The notes beneath the pieces are model-generated. The model was not told the origin of the DNA. It worked only from the letters and a program-made list of their open reading frames with translations, and did no database searches. Positions 52,692 to 61,238 of a DNA stretch of 64,000 nucleotides are shown piece by piece. The stretch spans positions 59,223-123,222 of the forward strand of contig JBGCFD010000046.1 of assembly GCA_045106765.1 (NCBI GenBank), in the 5' to 3' direction. The stretch's first letter is position 1. Each line of letters begins with the position of its first letter. The DNA comes from CAJQQY01 sp045106765. Its GTDB lineage: Bacteria; Bacteroidota; Bacteroidia; Chitinophagales; Saprospiraceae. A program made the position numbers and the translations under genes.

Positions 52692-52760
52692 GGATAATTT
52701 CACCACATAGAAAACATAGATATAACACTATGTGTTCTATATGCTTATGTGGTAAAATTA
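52692..52760. repeat. Inverted repeat, CACATAG/ACATAG family, copy 2
   Basis: ACCACATAGAAAACATAG (from about 52702) faces CTATGTG...TATGTGGT (to about 52753), with the right arm carrying an extra TTCTATATG unit. The words and layout match the copy at 18487-18579. TAATTTTG at 52796-52803 just after it fits a -7 promoter element for the gene at 52838, though no TTG stands at the right distance. Confidence 0.75.
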
Positions 52761-52837
52761 TTTTTGAGGACTATCTTATTTATCAAAATAAAACCTAATT
52801 TTGCGCCACCATTCACTTTTGAAATTTTAATAAAATT

Positions 52838-54052
52838 ATGAAGATTGCTATCATTGGAGGAGGCGCAGCAGGTTTTTTTTCAGCCTTAGCTGCCAAAGAA
52901 AATTACCCCAACGCACAAGTTGCTATTTTTGAAAAATCAAGAAATTTTCTTTCCAAAGTAAAAATATCTGGCGGTGGCAGATGCAATGTTACCAATGGTT
53001 GCACCGACATCAAGACCCTTTCGAAAGCATATCCACGTGGTGGCAATTTACTCAAAAAAGCATTTTATACTTTTAGCACACAAGATACAATCGACTGGTT
53101 TGAATTGCGTGGTGTTCCCTTGATGACACAAGAAGATAATTGTGTATTTCCGGTTTCTCAAGACTCCCAAAGTGTGATAGATTGTTTTCTAAAACAAACT
53201 AAAATGCTAGGAATTAAAATCCATTTAGGACAAGGAATAAAAGCAATCGAACCAATCAAAGGACAACTTAAATTAGTATTTAGCAAAGATCAATTTCCAG
53301 ATGAAATTGTTCACAAAGTGATTGTTGCTACCGGTGGTTCCCCAAAACGAAGTGGATTGGAATGGTTAGAAAAATTGGGTCATAAAATTGCAGCACCTGT
53401 CCCTTCTCTTTTTACTTTTAATATGCCTTCTGAATCCGTTCGAGATTTAATGGGCATCGTGGTCGAAGAAGCTTTAGTCAATATCCAAGGGACTAAACTA
53501 AAATCAGATGGTCCATTACTTATCACCCATTGGGGGATGAGTGGCCCAGCGATTTTAAAACTTTCCGCCTTTGGAGCAAGACTATTAAGTGAGATGAATT
53601 ATGAGTGCAAAGCACAAGTAAATTGGGTCAACGAAGTAAATGTAGAGTTCGTTCGAGAAGAATTGAAAAAAATTATAACAAAACATTCCCAAAAACTATT
53701 AACCAATTTTCGACCTTATCTTTTACCCGAAAGACTCTGGCATTATTTGCTAAAAAAATGTGATTTTCCAGAAAATAAAAAATGGAATGAGTTAGGGAAA
53801 AAAGGATTAAATAAACTCATCACTATTTTGACAAACGATATTTATCAAGTAAAAGGAAAGACAACTTTTAAAGAAGAATTTGTGACCTGTGGTGGTATTA
53901 GTTTGGAAAGTATTCATACTAAAACGATGGAAAGTAAAGTTTGTAAAAATTTATATTTCGCAGGTGAGGTCATGGATATTGATGGAATTACTGGCGGTTA
54001 TAATTTTCAATCGGCATGGACAACAGGATTTATTGCAGGCAAACTAAATTAA
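52838..54052 (+). CDS. FAD-dependent oxidoreductase, HI0933/BaiN type
   Basis: 404 residues. The N-terminal KIAIIGGGAAGFFSA is the FAD fingerprint, followed by KVKISGGGRCNVTNG, typical of the HI0933 (BaiN/RdsA) group. VIVATGGSPKRSG, LITHWGMSGPAILKLSA and the C-terminal YFAGEVMDIDGITGGYNFQ, AWTTGFIAG follow. It is a soluble flavoprotein oxidoreductase; related enzymes act on bile-acid-like or unknown substrates. The gene is preceded by the repeat at 52692 and followed by a 63-base gap. Confidence 0.9.
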   Translation: MKIAIIGGGAAGFFSALAAKENYPNAQVAIFEKSRNFLSKVKISGGGRCNVTNGCTDIKTLSKAYPRGGNLLKKAFYTFSTQDTIDWFELRGVPLMTQEDNCVFPVSQDSQSVIDCFLKQTKMLGIKIHLGQGIKAIEPIKGQLKLVFSKDQFPDEIVHKVIVATGGSPKRSGLEWLEKLGHKIAAPVPSLFTFNMPSESVRDLMGIVVEEALVNIQGTKLKSDGPLLITHWGMSGPAILKLSAFGARLLSEMNYECKAQVNWVNEVNVEFVREELKKIITKHSQKLLTNFRPYLLPERLWHYLLKKCDFPENKKWNELGKKGLNKLITILTNDIYQVKGKTTFKEEFVTCGGISLESIHTKTMESKVCKNLYFAGEVMDIDGITGGYNFQSAWTTGFIAGKLN

Positions 54053-54115
54053 CTAAAAGTTCCCAAACCATACCAACTTTCCTTGCGTTATTCTGAGTAA
54101 AATAAAATCAGCCTA

Positions 54116-55543
54116 ATGAAAAAATTACTTTTTATAACAATACTCTTACTCATTTCAAAACTTGCTATTACTCAAAAGAATCCTTTCGAATTAAAAAATT
54201 TCAATCCCGATTCTACACAACAAGAATTGCATAATCTGTTCCAAGAGTTCCGTTTGAAACATCCTGGCTTCTATCGTTATAACAATAAACTTACATTTGA
54301 CGATGAAATTGATTCAGTCATTTCTTCTATAAAAAAACCAATCAATGAATTAGAAATTTATCGATTACTAAAACCTCTTTTTGCGAAAATAGGATGTCTA
54401 CACACGGGTATTTCTCTTTCTGAAAAAACCGAGAACTTAATTAATTCACAACCGAACTGCTTGCCTTTTTTACTTTATTATAAAAATGGAAAAGCTTTCA
54501 TTTGGCAAAACTATTCACAGAATCCAGAGATCAAAACCGGAACTGAAATTACAAAAATAAATGGTCGAGATATCAAATCTATTTATCAAGAGTTATTGTT
54601 AAACATTCCAATGGATGGATTTAACCAAACTGGAAAATTCAAATTATTAGAATATTCTTTCCCTACTTGGTATCGAAATATTATTGAAATTACAGGCGAT
54701 TTTTCAGTAGAAATAAAAAATGCTAACAATACATCTACATTATTGATAAAAGGAATAAAAGCGAATCAACTTCCTTCTTATCAAAAGATGATTTCCAAAA
54801 AATTAGATTTAAAAATTGAAGGAGATATCGCCATCTTAACCGTTCCCTCTTTTTCCAAATCATATCACAAAGCCAATAATCAGAAATTCAAAAAGGAAAT
54901 CAAACGGTATTTTAAAAAAATAAAAAAGGAAAAAGTTAAAAACCTTATCGTCGATTTCCGAGGAAACACAGGTGGTTCAGATTCCAATGCTGCTTTTTTT
55001 GTTTCGCATTTTTTTAAAAAACCATTTCGATATTGGGAACGAATAGAAGTGAGTGAACCCATTGCCAAAGATATAAAAGGAATGAATCGACTTTTTTACG
55101 CTAAACCAGTAAAACAAGATTCGATTTGGCTCTGGAAAAAATCTCCTTTATTTACCAATGAATTTGATTTTTATAAAAAACAAAAACCAGCCAAAAATTC
55201 TTTCGCTGGAGATACTTATTTTATGATCAATGGGCTGTGTATGTCTTCTTGTGCTGATGCCGCCGCTATTTTAAAATTTAATACTAAAGGTGTTTTTGTA
55301 GGTCAAGAAACAGGTGGTGGATTTCAAGGAAACACAAGTGGTTTGATTCCCGAATCGCAACTTTCGAGTGGTTTAGTTTTTTCCATTCCATTATTAAAAT
55401 ATATCAATGCAGTTGACCCGAACGTAAATTTTGGAAGAGGAACAATTCCTTCTGTTAAAATTGAATCGTCTCCTTTGGATAACTTAAATGGAAAAGATTC
55501 CGTTTTGGAAAAGGTTTTTGATATTATCAGAAATAGCATTTAA
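54116..55543 (+). CDS. S41 family peptidase (C-terminal processing type)
   Basis: 475 residues with signal peptide (ends AITQ). An N-terminal helical domain (LHNLFQEFRLKHPGFYRYNN) precedes a degenerate PDZ-like part (TEITKINGRDIKSIY), then the S41 core: IAILTVPSFSK, LIVDFRGNTGGSDSNAAFF, and GLCMSSCADAA, where Ser377 or Ser378 is the likely nucleophile. GQETGGGFQGNTSG and NFGRGTIPSVKIE follow. It cleaves peptides at C-termini in the periplasm. The catalytic Lys expected ~4 residues after Ser is not obvious. Confidence 0.87.
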   Translation: MKKLLFITILLLISKLAITQKNPFELKNFNPDSTQQELHNLFQEFRLKHPGFYRYNNKLTFDDEIDSVISSIKKPINELEIYRLLKPLFAKIGCLHTGISLSEKTENLINSQPNCLPFLLYYKNGKAFIWQNYSQNPEIKTGTEITKINGRDIKSIYQELLLNIPMDGFNQTGKFKLLEYSFPTWYRNIIEITGDFSVEIKNANNTSTLLIKGIKANQLPSYQKMISKKLDLKIEGDIAILTVPSFSKSYHKANNQKFKKEIKRYFKKIKKEKVKNLIVDFRGNTGGSDSNAAFFVSHFFKKPFRYWERIEVSEPIAKDIKGMNRLFYAKPVKQDSIWLWKKSPLFTNEFDFYKKQKPAKNSFAGDTYFMINGLCMSSCADAAAILKFNTKGVFVGQETGGGFQGNTSGLIPESQLSSGLVFSIPLLKYINAVDPNVNFGRGTIPSVKIESSPLDNLNGKDSVLEKVFDIIRNSI

Positions 55544-55582
55544 TTATCTAATTAAAACTTTAGCCTTTTGGAAGGATGAATT

Positions 55583-55748
55583 TAGAGCATATTTAAAAAT
55601 TTAACTAACTGAAAGTCAATGATTTGTGGTTCTTGCTAACGCTAACGCTAATTTCATTTGAAGTTTAGCGAGCTAAATGAAAATTAAATTGGACGCAAGG
55701 TTCATAAAGCATTGATTTTCAGGACGATAAAATTTTAAACATGCTCTT
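55583..55748. repeat. Long composite inverted repeat, GAGCATATTTAAAA family
   Basis: Outer arms 55585-55598 and 55733-55746, middle arms from CTGAAAGTCAATGATTTGTG to CATTGATTTTCAG, and inner GCTAATTTCATTT facing AAATGAAAATTA pair in sequence, making one ~165-base imperfect hairpin. A GCTAAC triplet run lies inside. The outer word also forms the terminator at 27722. Nothing protein-like is seen. Confidence 0.75.
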
Positions 55749-55775
55749 AGTTAAAAGTATAAATAAAATGTTTTA

Positions 55776-56648
55776 TCAAAAAGTGGAAGATAATTTCTCT
55801 AAATTTTCTTTCACTTTTTTGGGCAAGAATCCAAATGTAAATGTCTTGTTAGAAGTTAGAGAAACATCAGCCGGACGTTTGGCTGCCATATTCACATCTT
55901 TCTGTAAAGACGGAATAATTAAGTTTTTATCCAACCCAAAATGCTCTGCCATCTGCGTTGCAAATTCAAAACGAGACATCCTCTCCGGTCCACCTAAATG
56001 AAAAACTCCACTCACTTTATTTTTCAACAAAGCAAAAATTCCTTGCGCAGCATCTCCTGCAAAAGTAGCCGTTCGGTATTCGTCCGTAAAGCAATAAACA
56101 TTTTTTCCAGCTTGCAAATTTCGCAACCAAGCATTCATAAATCCTAATCCATTTTTGGGCAAACCATACATCAAAGGCATTCGTGCAATAATGGCTTTTG
56201 GAAAAACTTTCAACACTCTTTGCTCCGCTTCTAATTTTTGTTTTCCATAAATCATAATTGGATTCGGTAAATTGGTAACTGTGTAAGGCGCATTTTTTCC
56301 ATCAAAAATTAAGTCAGTAGAAGTAAATAAAAACGGAATATTTTCGTCAGCGCAATATTGAGCTAAGTACTCAGTTACATCGACATTGATAATCTTTGAT
56401 AGAGGATTTTGTTCGCAGTCATTGGGATTGGAGTTGGCGGCTAAATGTAAAATAGCATCAGGTTGATGTTTTTTTAGAAAAATTGAAAGAGTCGACTGAT
56501 CGGTCAAATCGAGTTGTTCGAGTTGTATATTTTTGAACTCTGGTTTTGTTTTATTATAAATTCCGATGAGTTCGAAATCGGTTTGTAAATGCGTTGCGAT
56601 ATGCCAACCGAGGAAACCTGAGATGCCTGTGATGAGTAATTTTTTCAT
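55776..56648 (-). CDS. RmlD-like sugar-nucleotide reductase (extended SDR)
   Basis: 290 residues. The Rossmann start is KKLLITGISGFLGWHIA with a GxxGxxG nucleotide site. DATLHLAANSNPNDCEQNP-like (AILHLAANSN) and YGKQKLEAEQRV (Tyr-x3-Lys) complete the SDR core. IARMPLMYGLPKNGLGFM and GGPERMSRFEFA are typical of dTDP-4-dehydrorhamnose-reductase-like proteins, though a plain sugar-epimerase function is also possible. The C-terminus reaches within 27 bases of the long repeat at 55583. It is preceded by the inverted repeat at 56663. Confidence 0.82.
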   Translation of the reverse strand: MKKLLITGISGFLGWHIATHLQTDFELIGIYNKTKPEFKNIQLEQLDLTDQSTLSIFLKKHQPDAILHLAANSNPNDCEQNPLSKIINVDVTEYLAQYCADENIPFLFTSTDLIFDGKNAPYTVTNLPNPIMIYGKQKLEAEQRVLKVFPKAIIARMPLMYGLPKNGLGFMNAWLRNLQAGKNVYCFTDEYRTATFAGDAAQGIFALLKNKVSGVFHLGGPERMSRFEFATQMAEHFGLDKNLIIPSLQKDVNMAAKRPADVSLTSNKTFTFGFLPKKVKENLEKLSSTF

Positions 56649-56662
56649 GTGCTTTTATTTTA

Positions 56663-56792
56663 TTGCCACTGACTAGGACTGACTATTATGACTCTTTATG
56701 ACTCGCTCCTGGATTCATTGCCTTAAGTACAATTGATATTACACTTAAGCGAGTCATAAAAAGTCATAATAGTCAGTCCTAGTCAGTGGCAA
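56663..56792. repeat. 45-bp near-perfect inverted repeat, GCCACTGACTAGGACTGACT family
   Basis: Arms 56663-56707 and 56748-56792 match over 45 bases with a single mismatch (C/T) around a 40-base spacer, the most regular repeat of the window. It fills the gap between the RmlD-like gene start and the transporter's stop, both on the minus strand. Confidence 0.9.
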
Positions 56793-56799
56793 AGTTTCA

Positions 56800-58380
56800 C
56801 TAATTAATTTTTTCCAAAACCCTTGGAACAGAAATATTTCCCGTCAACCTCGAGACCACTATAATTGTCACCAATCCACTAATCATCGCTAAAGTTCTAA
56901 ATGGAAATAAAACCGTCTCCCCTTCCATCATCGGATAAGGAATCATATTAGGAATATTTAAAGTTGGTTCGCCTCCTCCAAATCGTAAAATAAAACTTAC
57001 CACAAAACCTGAAACCGCACCGATCGAATTTGCCTTTTTATCAAACAAAGCACAAACCAAAGCAGGGAACAAAAGACAATAAACGAAGTCACTACACAGC
57101 ACCCAAAGGTCATAAACACTTTGTACATTGATCGCTAAAAGTGTCGCTGCAATTCCGATGATCCAAATACATCGTTTGATCACTTTTTCTAAACTAGTTG
57201 GCGAAATATCTGGCCGAACTAATGGACGAAATACATTCCAACTTGCCATGGAAGATGCTGACAAAATCGAAGAATCCACCGATGACATCACCGCTGCGGC
57301 AACTGCTCCTAAACCTATTGTTGCTACCCAAGGATTCGTCAAATACCGAATCACATGTGGCAAAATAGAACTATCACTACCTGGAACTGCTCCGATCATT
57401 TCCCAATCTGCTACTCCTCCAATAATCCCAATTAAAACTGCTGGGACTGCTGCAATGATACAAACGACTCCTGCAAAAATGGATAATCGAACAGCAGTAT
57501 TTTCATCTTTTGAAGAGAGCACTCGCTGAAAATATACTTGCCACGGAATTCCTCCAAACATCAAAAGCAACGCATAATCCCACCACATCCAATAGTAACT
57601 TCCTAAGTTTTCATGACTTGGAAAAAAGGTAGCAGTTGCTCCATTTTTTTCAACATAAGCAGCCCAAGCTACTTCCCATCCACCAACTGTATTCATCGCT
57701 ACGGGAACGACTAAAGCTAATCCTCCTAATAATAAAATCATTTGCACTACATCGGTCAAAGCTACTGCCCACAAGCCTCCAATGGCTGTGTAAGCGATAG
57801 CAATAATTGCAGAAAGTATGATGGCAGGTTGCGTTTCTAATCCGAGAACAGTTCCAAATGTCGTTCCCAAAGCGGTGAGAATTGCTGCTGTCCAAAATAT
57901 TTCTCCAGACAATGCAGGAACAAATAAAAGTGCTGCCATGCGTTTTCCAAATCGTTGTGAAAGAGGATCAAGCATAGTTTTAAATTGATGCCTCCGCATA
58001 GTTCTTGCAAAAAATAATCCACCTATAATTAAGCTGATCGCATATCCCCAAGGTGCTTGTACCCACACCAAACCAGTTTTGGCTGACTCGGCTGTTCCGT
58101 TGATATAACCTCCTCCGACCCAAGTTGCACTCATCGTAAATATTCCAATAAAAAGTGGAATCGATCGTCCTGCAAGCATGGTATCATTTCCGTCCTTTGC
58201 TTTTTGTTTACCTGCGACGTAGGAACCGAAGTAAAATATTAAAGCATAAAAAAACATCATGGCAATGAAGCCTGACCACAAAACTGGTGCGTCAATAACA
58301 TATAAATATATTCCACAAACGACTAAAAATATTAATAGTAAAATGGTGGGGAGTAACTTTGAGCGATTTTGTAAGTTCAT
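56800..58380 (-). CDS. Sodium/choline symporter (SLC5, CHT1-like)
   Basis: 526 residues, about 13 membrane helices of the SSS fold. It reads strikingly like human CHT1 (SLC5A7), from memory: FTMSATWVGGGYINGTAES, then IGGLFFARTMRR, TMLDPLSQRFGKRMAALLF, GGIPWQVYFQRVLSS, ALGAVAAAVMSSVDSSILSA-type GLGAVAAAVMSSVDSSI and FILRFGGGEP. Those blocks are specific to the choline branch within SLC5. Uptake of choline with sodium into the cytosol is the best guess. Phosphatidylcholine synthase lies 2 kb away at 60191, which would use it. Confidence 0.82.
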   Translation of the reverse strand: MNLQNRSKLLPTILLLIFLVVCGIYLYVIDAPVLWSGFIAMMFFYALIFYFGSYVAGKQKAKDGNDTMLAGRSIPLFIGIFTMSATWVGGGYINGTAESAKTGLVWVQAPWGYAISLIIGGLFFARTMRRHQFKTMLDPLSQRFGKRMAALLFVPALSGEIFWTAAILTALGTTFGTVLGLETQPAIILSAIIAIAYTAIGGLWAVALTDVVQMILLLGGLALVVPVAMNTVGGWEVAWAAYVEKNGATATFFPSHENLGSYYWMWWDYALLLMFGGIPWQVYFQRVLSSKDENTAVRLSIFAGVVCIIAAVPAVLIGIIGGVADWEMIGAVPGSDSSILPHVIRYLTNPWVATIGLGAVAAAVMSSVDSSILSASSMASWNVFRPLVRPDISPTSLEKVIKRCIWIIGIAATLLAINVQSVYDLWVLCSDFVYCLLFPALVCALFDKKANSIGAVSGFVVSFILRFGGGEPTLNIPNMIPYPMMEGETVLFPFRTLAMISGLVTIIVVSRLTGNISVPRVLEKIN

Positions 58381-58399
58381 TGTTATGTTGGTTTCTTTT

Positions 58400-58819
58400 T
58401 TACTTTCTTTCTCTATTCCAAATTATTATCTCACTTGAAGTTCCGATTATAAATGAATTACCTGTATCAGAAAAACCATATCCTCTATCAATTCCAAAAT
58501 GAAAAACTTCTACTTCAATTTTTTTATTAGTCTTTATATTTCGGAGATACATCACTTCTGCTTTTAATTTCTTCTTGACCCAATTCGGACGTATTTCATT
58601 TTGAATTTCTACGATCCAATTATCATCAGTTTTTTTCCTTATGATGTCAGGTGCCTCAAAACCTCCACATTTTATTATTTCATTTTCAAGTATTCCAAAT
58701 CCTTCAACAATTCCTAATTCACTTTCCCAATGTTCCATATAATAATCAAGATAATCTCTTCCGACTTTTTTATCTTTCAAACAATCAAAAATTCCTCTTC
58801 CTTTACTAGATAATACCAT
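58400..58819 (-). CDS. Conserved hypothetical protein with truncated N-terminus
   Basis: 139 residues from the ATG at 58819. The frame stays open upstream to 58885 and reads NIWAIGGLQEIGFKSNSDLL directly into MVLSSKGRGIFDC, which looks like native sequence. No start codon lies in that stretch and a stop is at 58886-58888. So the start was probably lost by mutation or by a frameshift in the A-run near 58880. The body (IVEIQNEIRPNWVKKKLKAE) is soluble; I only vaguely recognise this family and no role is known. It lies 19 bases upstream of the transporter on the same strand. Confidence 0.6.
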   Translation of the reverse strand: MVLSSKGRGIFDCLKDKKVGRDYLDYYMEHWESELGIVEGFGILENEIIKCGGFEAPDIIRKKTDDNWIVEIQNEIRPNWVKKKLKAEVMYLRNIKTNKKIEVEVFHFGIDRGYGFSDTGNSFIIGTSSEIIIWNRERK

Positions 58820-59042
58820 TAATAAATCTGAATTAGACTTAAATCCAATTTCCTGTAATCCTCCAATTGCCCAAATATTTCTTTTTTACCACATCGTTTT
58901 TTGTTGTCTTTTGATTTTTCCTACTTCTATCACATTCCTAACTTGATTTACTTTGAAGAGTAAATCGTTAGCGTTTGGAAAAATATTTCTTGGTAAAATG
59001 AGCTTTGAAAAAACTAGTAGGTAACTCGAAGTTATCGTCTAA

Positions 59043-59501
59043 TTAAAACACATCTAAAATTTTTATAGGCTTATCATTGAAGGCGATTGTATCTCCTTTT
59101 TCTTTTTGCATCATTTCTCTAGCTAGTGGTGCTTGAGGAGAAATCGCAAAATATTTTTTTTCATCAACTACAATTCTACCTGCCGCAATGGAGATAAAAT
59201 AATTGCCAAAATCAGTTTGTACCACACTACCAAAAGCAACTTTGTCAAATATTTTGTCCGTTTTTATCTGACTTACAAATAATTCTAGTTTTCTAGCTTC
59301 GGAAAGTTGTTGCGCATTTTTGTCTCGTTCGATATGCATCATGGCACGACCTGTTTCGAATTTATCACCTGCACTACTTTTCGTTTCATTGTTGGCGCTG
59401 TCTTGAGCATCGTTCATCATTTTCTGAAAGACAGCAATCTTTTGGTCAATCAATTCTTCGACTTCTTCTAGGAGCGCTTGTTTGATTTCGTATTTGTCCA
59501 T
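59043..59501 (-). CDS. GreA/GreB-like C-terminal domain protein
   Basis: 152 residues. The N-terminus (about 1-85) is a charged coiled coil (EVEELIDQKIAVFQKMMND and AMMHIERDKNAQQLSEARKL). The C-terminal part has FGSVVQTDFGNYFISIAAG and YFAISPQAPLAREMMQKEKG, then DTIAFNDKPIKILDVF, the FKBP-like fold of GreA ends. Transcription-factor GreA rescues stalled RNA polymerase; here the coiled coil lacks the acidic tip pattern I would expect, so a different polymerase-binding role is possible. Genome labels such as 3-oxoacyl-ACP synthase for this family are not supported. The gene is 8 bases after its upstream neighbour's stop. Confidence 0.65.
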   Translation of the reverse strand: MDKYEIKQALLEEVEELIDQKIAVFQKMMNDAQDSANNETKSSAGDKFETGRAMMHIERDKNAQQLSEARKLELFVSQIKTDKIFDKVAFGSVVQTDFGNYFISIAAGRIVVDEKKYFAISPQAPLAREMMQKEKGDTIAFNDKPIKILDVF

Positions 59502-59509
59502 TTTTACTT

Positions 59510-60088
59510 TTATTTACCATCAATAACTTTAAATAATTCTTGTAATTCTAAATGATCTTTTAAGAGGTCTTTTTCTGTACTCAATAAATCATTTAAAAGT
59601 CCCAAAAAAATACTTTTGTCCAAATCTTTTTTACTATAAATTTTTTCTAACATAAAATCACTTAGCAGATGAGTTTGTCTTTGATATAGATTTTTTTGTT
59701 CATCGATCAACGAAAGATATTTTACAATTTGATAATCCAACAATCTAATATCATTTCCTATAAATGATTTCCAAGAAGTGTTGCCAATGAATACAATTTT
59801 TAGACCTCCAACAATTTGAATTAATTGACCTAATATAACATTGTCATCTTCTATATAGTACACAATCGAATCTCCGAATCTTTCATGCAATGGAATTATC
59901 TTTTGAAGTTCCTCAATATTTTCAGCATGTTCTTTTTGAATAGATTGAAAAACATGGCTGACAAAGATCTTATCTTCTTTATTTTTTTGCCAATTATTAA
60001 ACCATAAAGCAATCAAAATTCCTAAAATAACTGGAATCATTTCTTTAGTAATTTGCACTAGACTACTTTTAATTTTTGAAAAATCCAT
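59510..60088 (-). CDS. Single-pass membrane protein, DUF6090-like
   Basis: 192 residues. One N-terminal helix (about 17-31, EMIPVILGILIALWFNNWQ) anchors a helical domain with HVFQSIQKEHAENIEELQKI, IGNTSWKSFIGNDIRLLDYQ and a charged tail. The helix followed by NNW(Q/D)-like sequence and TSW is what I associate with the Bacteroidota DUF6090 group (function unknown). It is coupled to the GreA-like gene (8-base gap). It is divergent from the Pcs gene across a 102-base gap. Confidence 0.65.
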   Translation of the reverse strand: MDFSKIKSSLVQITKEMIPVILGILIALWFNNWQKNKEDKIFVSHVFQSIQKEHAENIEELQKIIPLHERFGDSIVYYIEDDNVILGQLIQIVGGLKIVFIGNTSWKSFIGNDIRLLDYQIVKYLSLIDEQKNLYQRQTHLLSDFMLEKIYSKKDLDKSIFLGLLNDLLSTEKDLLKDHLELQELFKVIDGK

Positions 60089-60190
60089 GGATAAATTAAA
60101 TATTTATATAAATTGAAATAATTTCGCAAGTTGATTTTTATAAAACTAACATTAAAAATATAAAATCGCTACGTCAAAACAGATAATCAT

Positions 60191-60895
60191 ATGAATACAT
60201 TTTCTCCATTAGAAAAAACGTTGGCTTGGAGTGTTCACTTATTTACAGCATCAGGACTGGTCGCTGGGTTTATGGCAATTTTAGCTATCAATGAACAAGA
60301 ATGGAGAATTGCCATGTTGTGGTTAGTAGCATGTTTGATTATTGATGGGGTGGATGGAACATTTGCCCGTCTTTTTAATGTAAAAGAAGTCTTACCTGAG
60401 ATTGATGGAAAAACAATTGATTATGTCATTGACTTTGCGACTTATGCCATTATTCCTGCTTACTTTTTTCATGAAGCACACTTGGTCAATGACGAATGGA
60501 ATTTGTTTTGTACTTCGATAATTTTACTCGTTTCTGCGGTTTATTATGGAAAAACAGGAATGGTGACCGATGATATGTATTTTCTAGGATTTCCAGTTTT
60601 ATGGAATATGGTAGTTTTCTTTTTATTCTTTGTTTTTGACTTTTCCTCGACTTGGAATATAGTTTTTATTCTTATCTTTGCAGCTTTACATTTTGCTCCA
60701 ATAAAGTTTGTTTACCCCAGTCAAGCGAGCAGATTTAAAAAGCTTACATTATTTAATACCGTTATTTTTATTGTCTCTTGTGTTGCTATTTTATGGCTCT
60801 ATCCCGAACGAAATATTTGGTGGATAGGCAGCATAATTATATCAACTGGGTACTATGCGTTGATGGCAATTTATAATACTTGGATAGAAGAATAG
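60191..60895 (+). CDS. pcs: Phosphatidylcholine synthase
   Basis: 234 residues, about eight membrane helices. The CDP-alcohol phosphotransferase motif is DGVDGTFAR (52-60), with EIDGKTIDYVID (70-81) supplying G73, D77 and D81. FNVKEVLPEIDGKTIDYVID directly after the motif is specific to phosphatidylcholine synthase, and the C-terminal PIKFVYPSQASRFKKLT agrees. It condenses CDP-diacylglycerol with choline to make PC, a lipid that is rare in Bacteroidota. It is divergent from the operon at 59043-60088 and 2 kb from the choline transporter. Confidence 0.85.
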   Translation: MNTFSPLEKTLAWSVHLFTASGLVAGFMAILAINEQEWRIAMLWLVACLIIDGVDGTFARLFNVKEVLPEIDGKTIDYVIDFATYAIIPAYFFHEAHLVNDEWNLFCTSIILLVSAVYYGKTGMVTDDMYFLGFPVLWNMVVFFLFFVFDFSSTWNIVFILIFAALHFAPIKFVYPSQASRFKKLTLFNTVIFIVSCVAILWLYPERNIWWIGSIIISTGYYALMAIYNTWIEE

Positions 60896-61115
60896 TGATG
60901 AGAATATCGATTTAAGAACAAGGATTTGAAATTCATTATTCAAAATAATACATTGTATTTTTTACACATATAAAAACTACCCTGTTTCTTGTATTTTTTT
61001 GACCAAATCCCAAATACGATTTTACAAACTACATAAGACATTGATTATCAAACTCTTACTAAAACAAACAAAATTTAAGGAAGCTAATTCCAGACACTTT
61101 AACCCTTTGTTTTAA
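60896..61115. other. Intergenic region with degenerate repeat words
   Basis: Right after the Pcs stop, GAATATCGATTTAAGAACAAGGATTT (60903-60928, shown as separate words GAATATCGA, GAACAAGGA) reuses words of the repeat at 11695-11817, but no second arm is seen. The rest is AT-rich, and I see no gene. Confidence 0.5.
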
Positions 61116-61146
61116 TTGCATAGAATTATAAAAACTAATAACTTTG
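61116..61146 (+). promoter_or_regulatory. Bacteroidota-type promoter of the giant repeat protein
   Basis: TTG at 61116-61118, then 20 bases, then TAACTTTG at 61139-61146 (TAnnTTTG). It is about 90 bases before the ATG at 61239. Confidence 0.6.
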
Positions 61147-61238
61147 TGTAACTCCTTTGGTAATCTAGATCTTTTGTTTTACCATAATCTACCCACCGAT
61201 GTTATTTTAATAATTCTTTGCTTTTTTAAGTGAATCCC

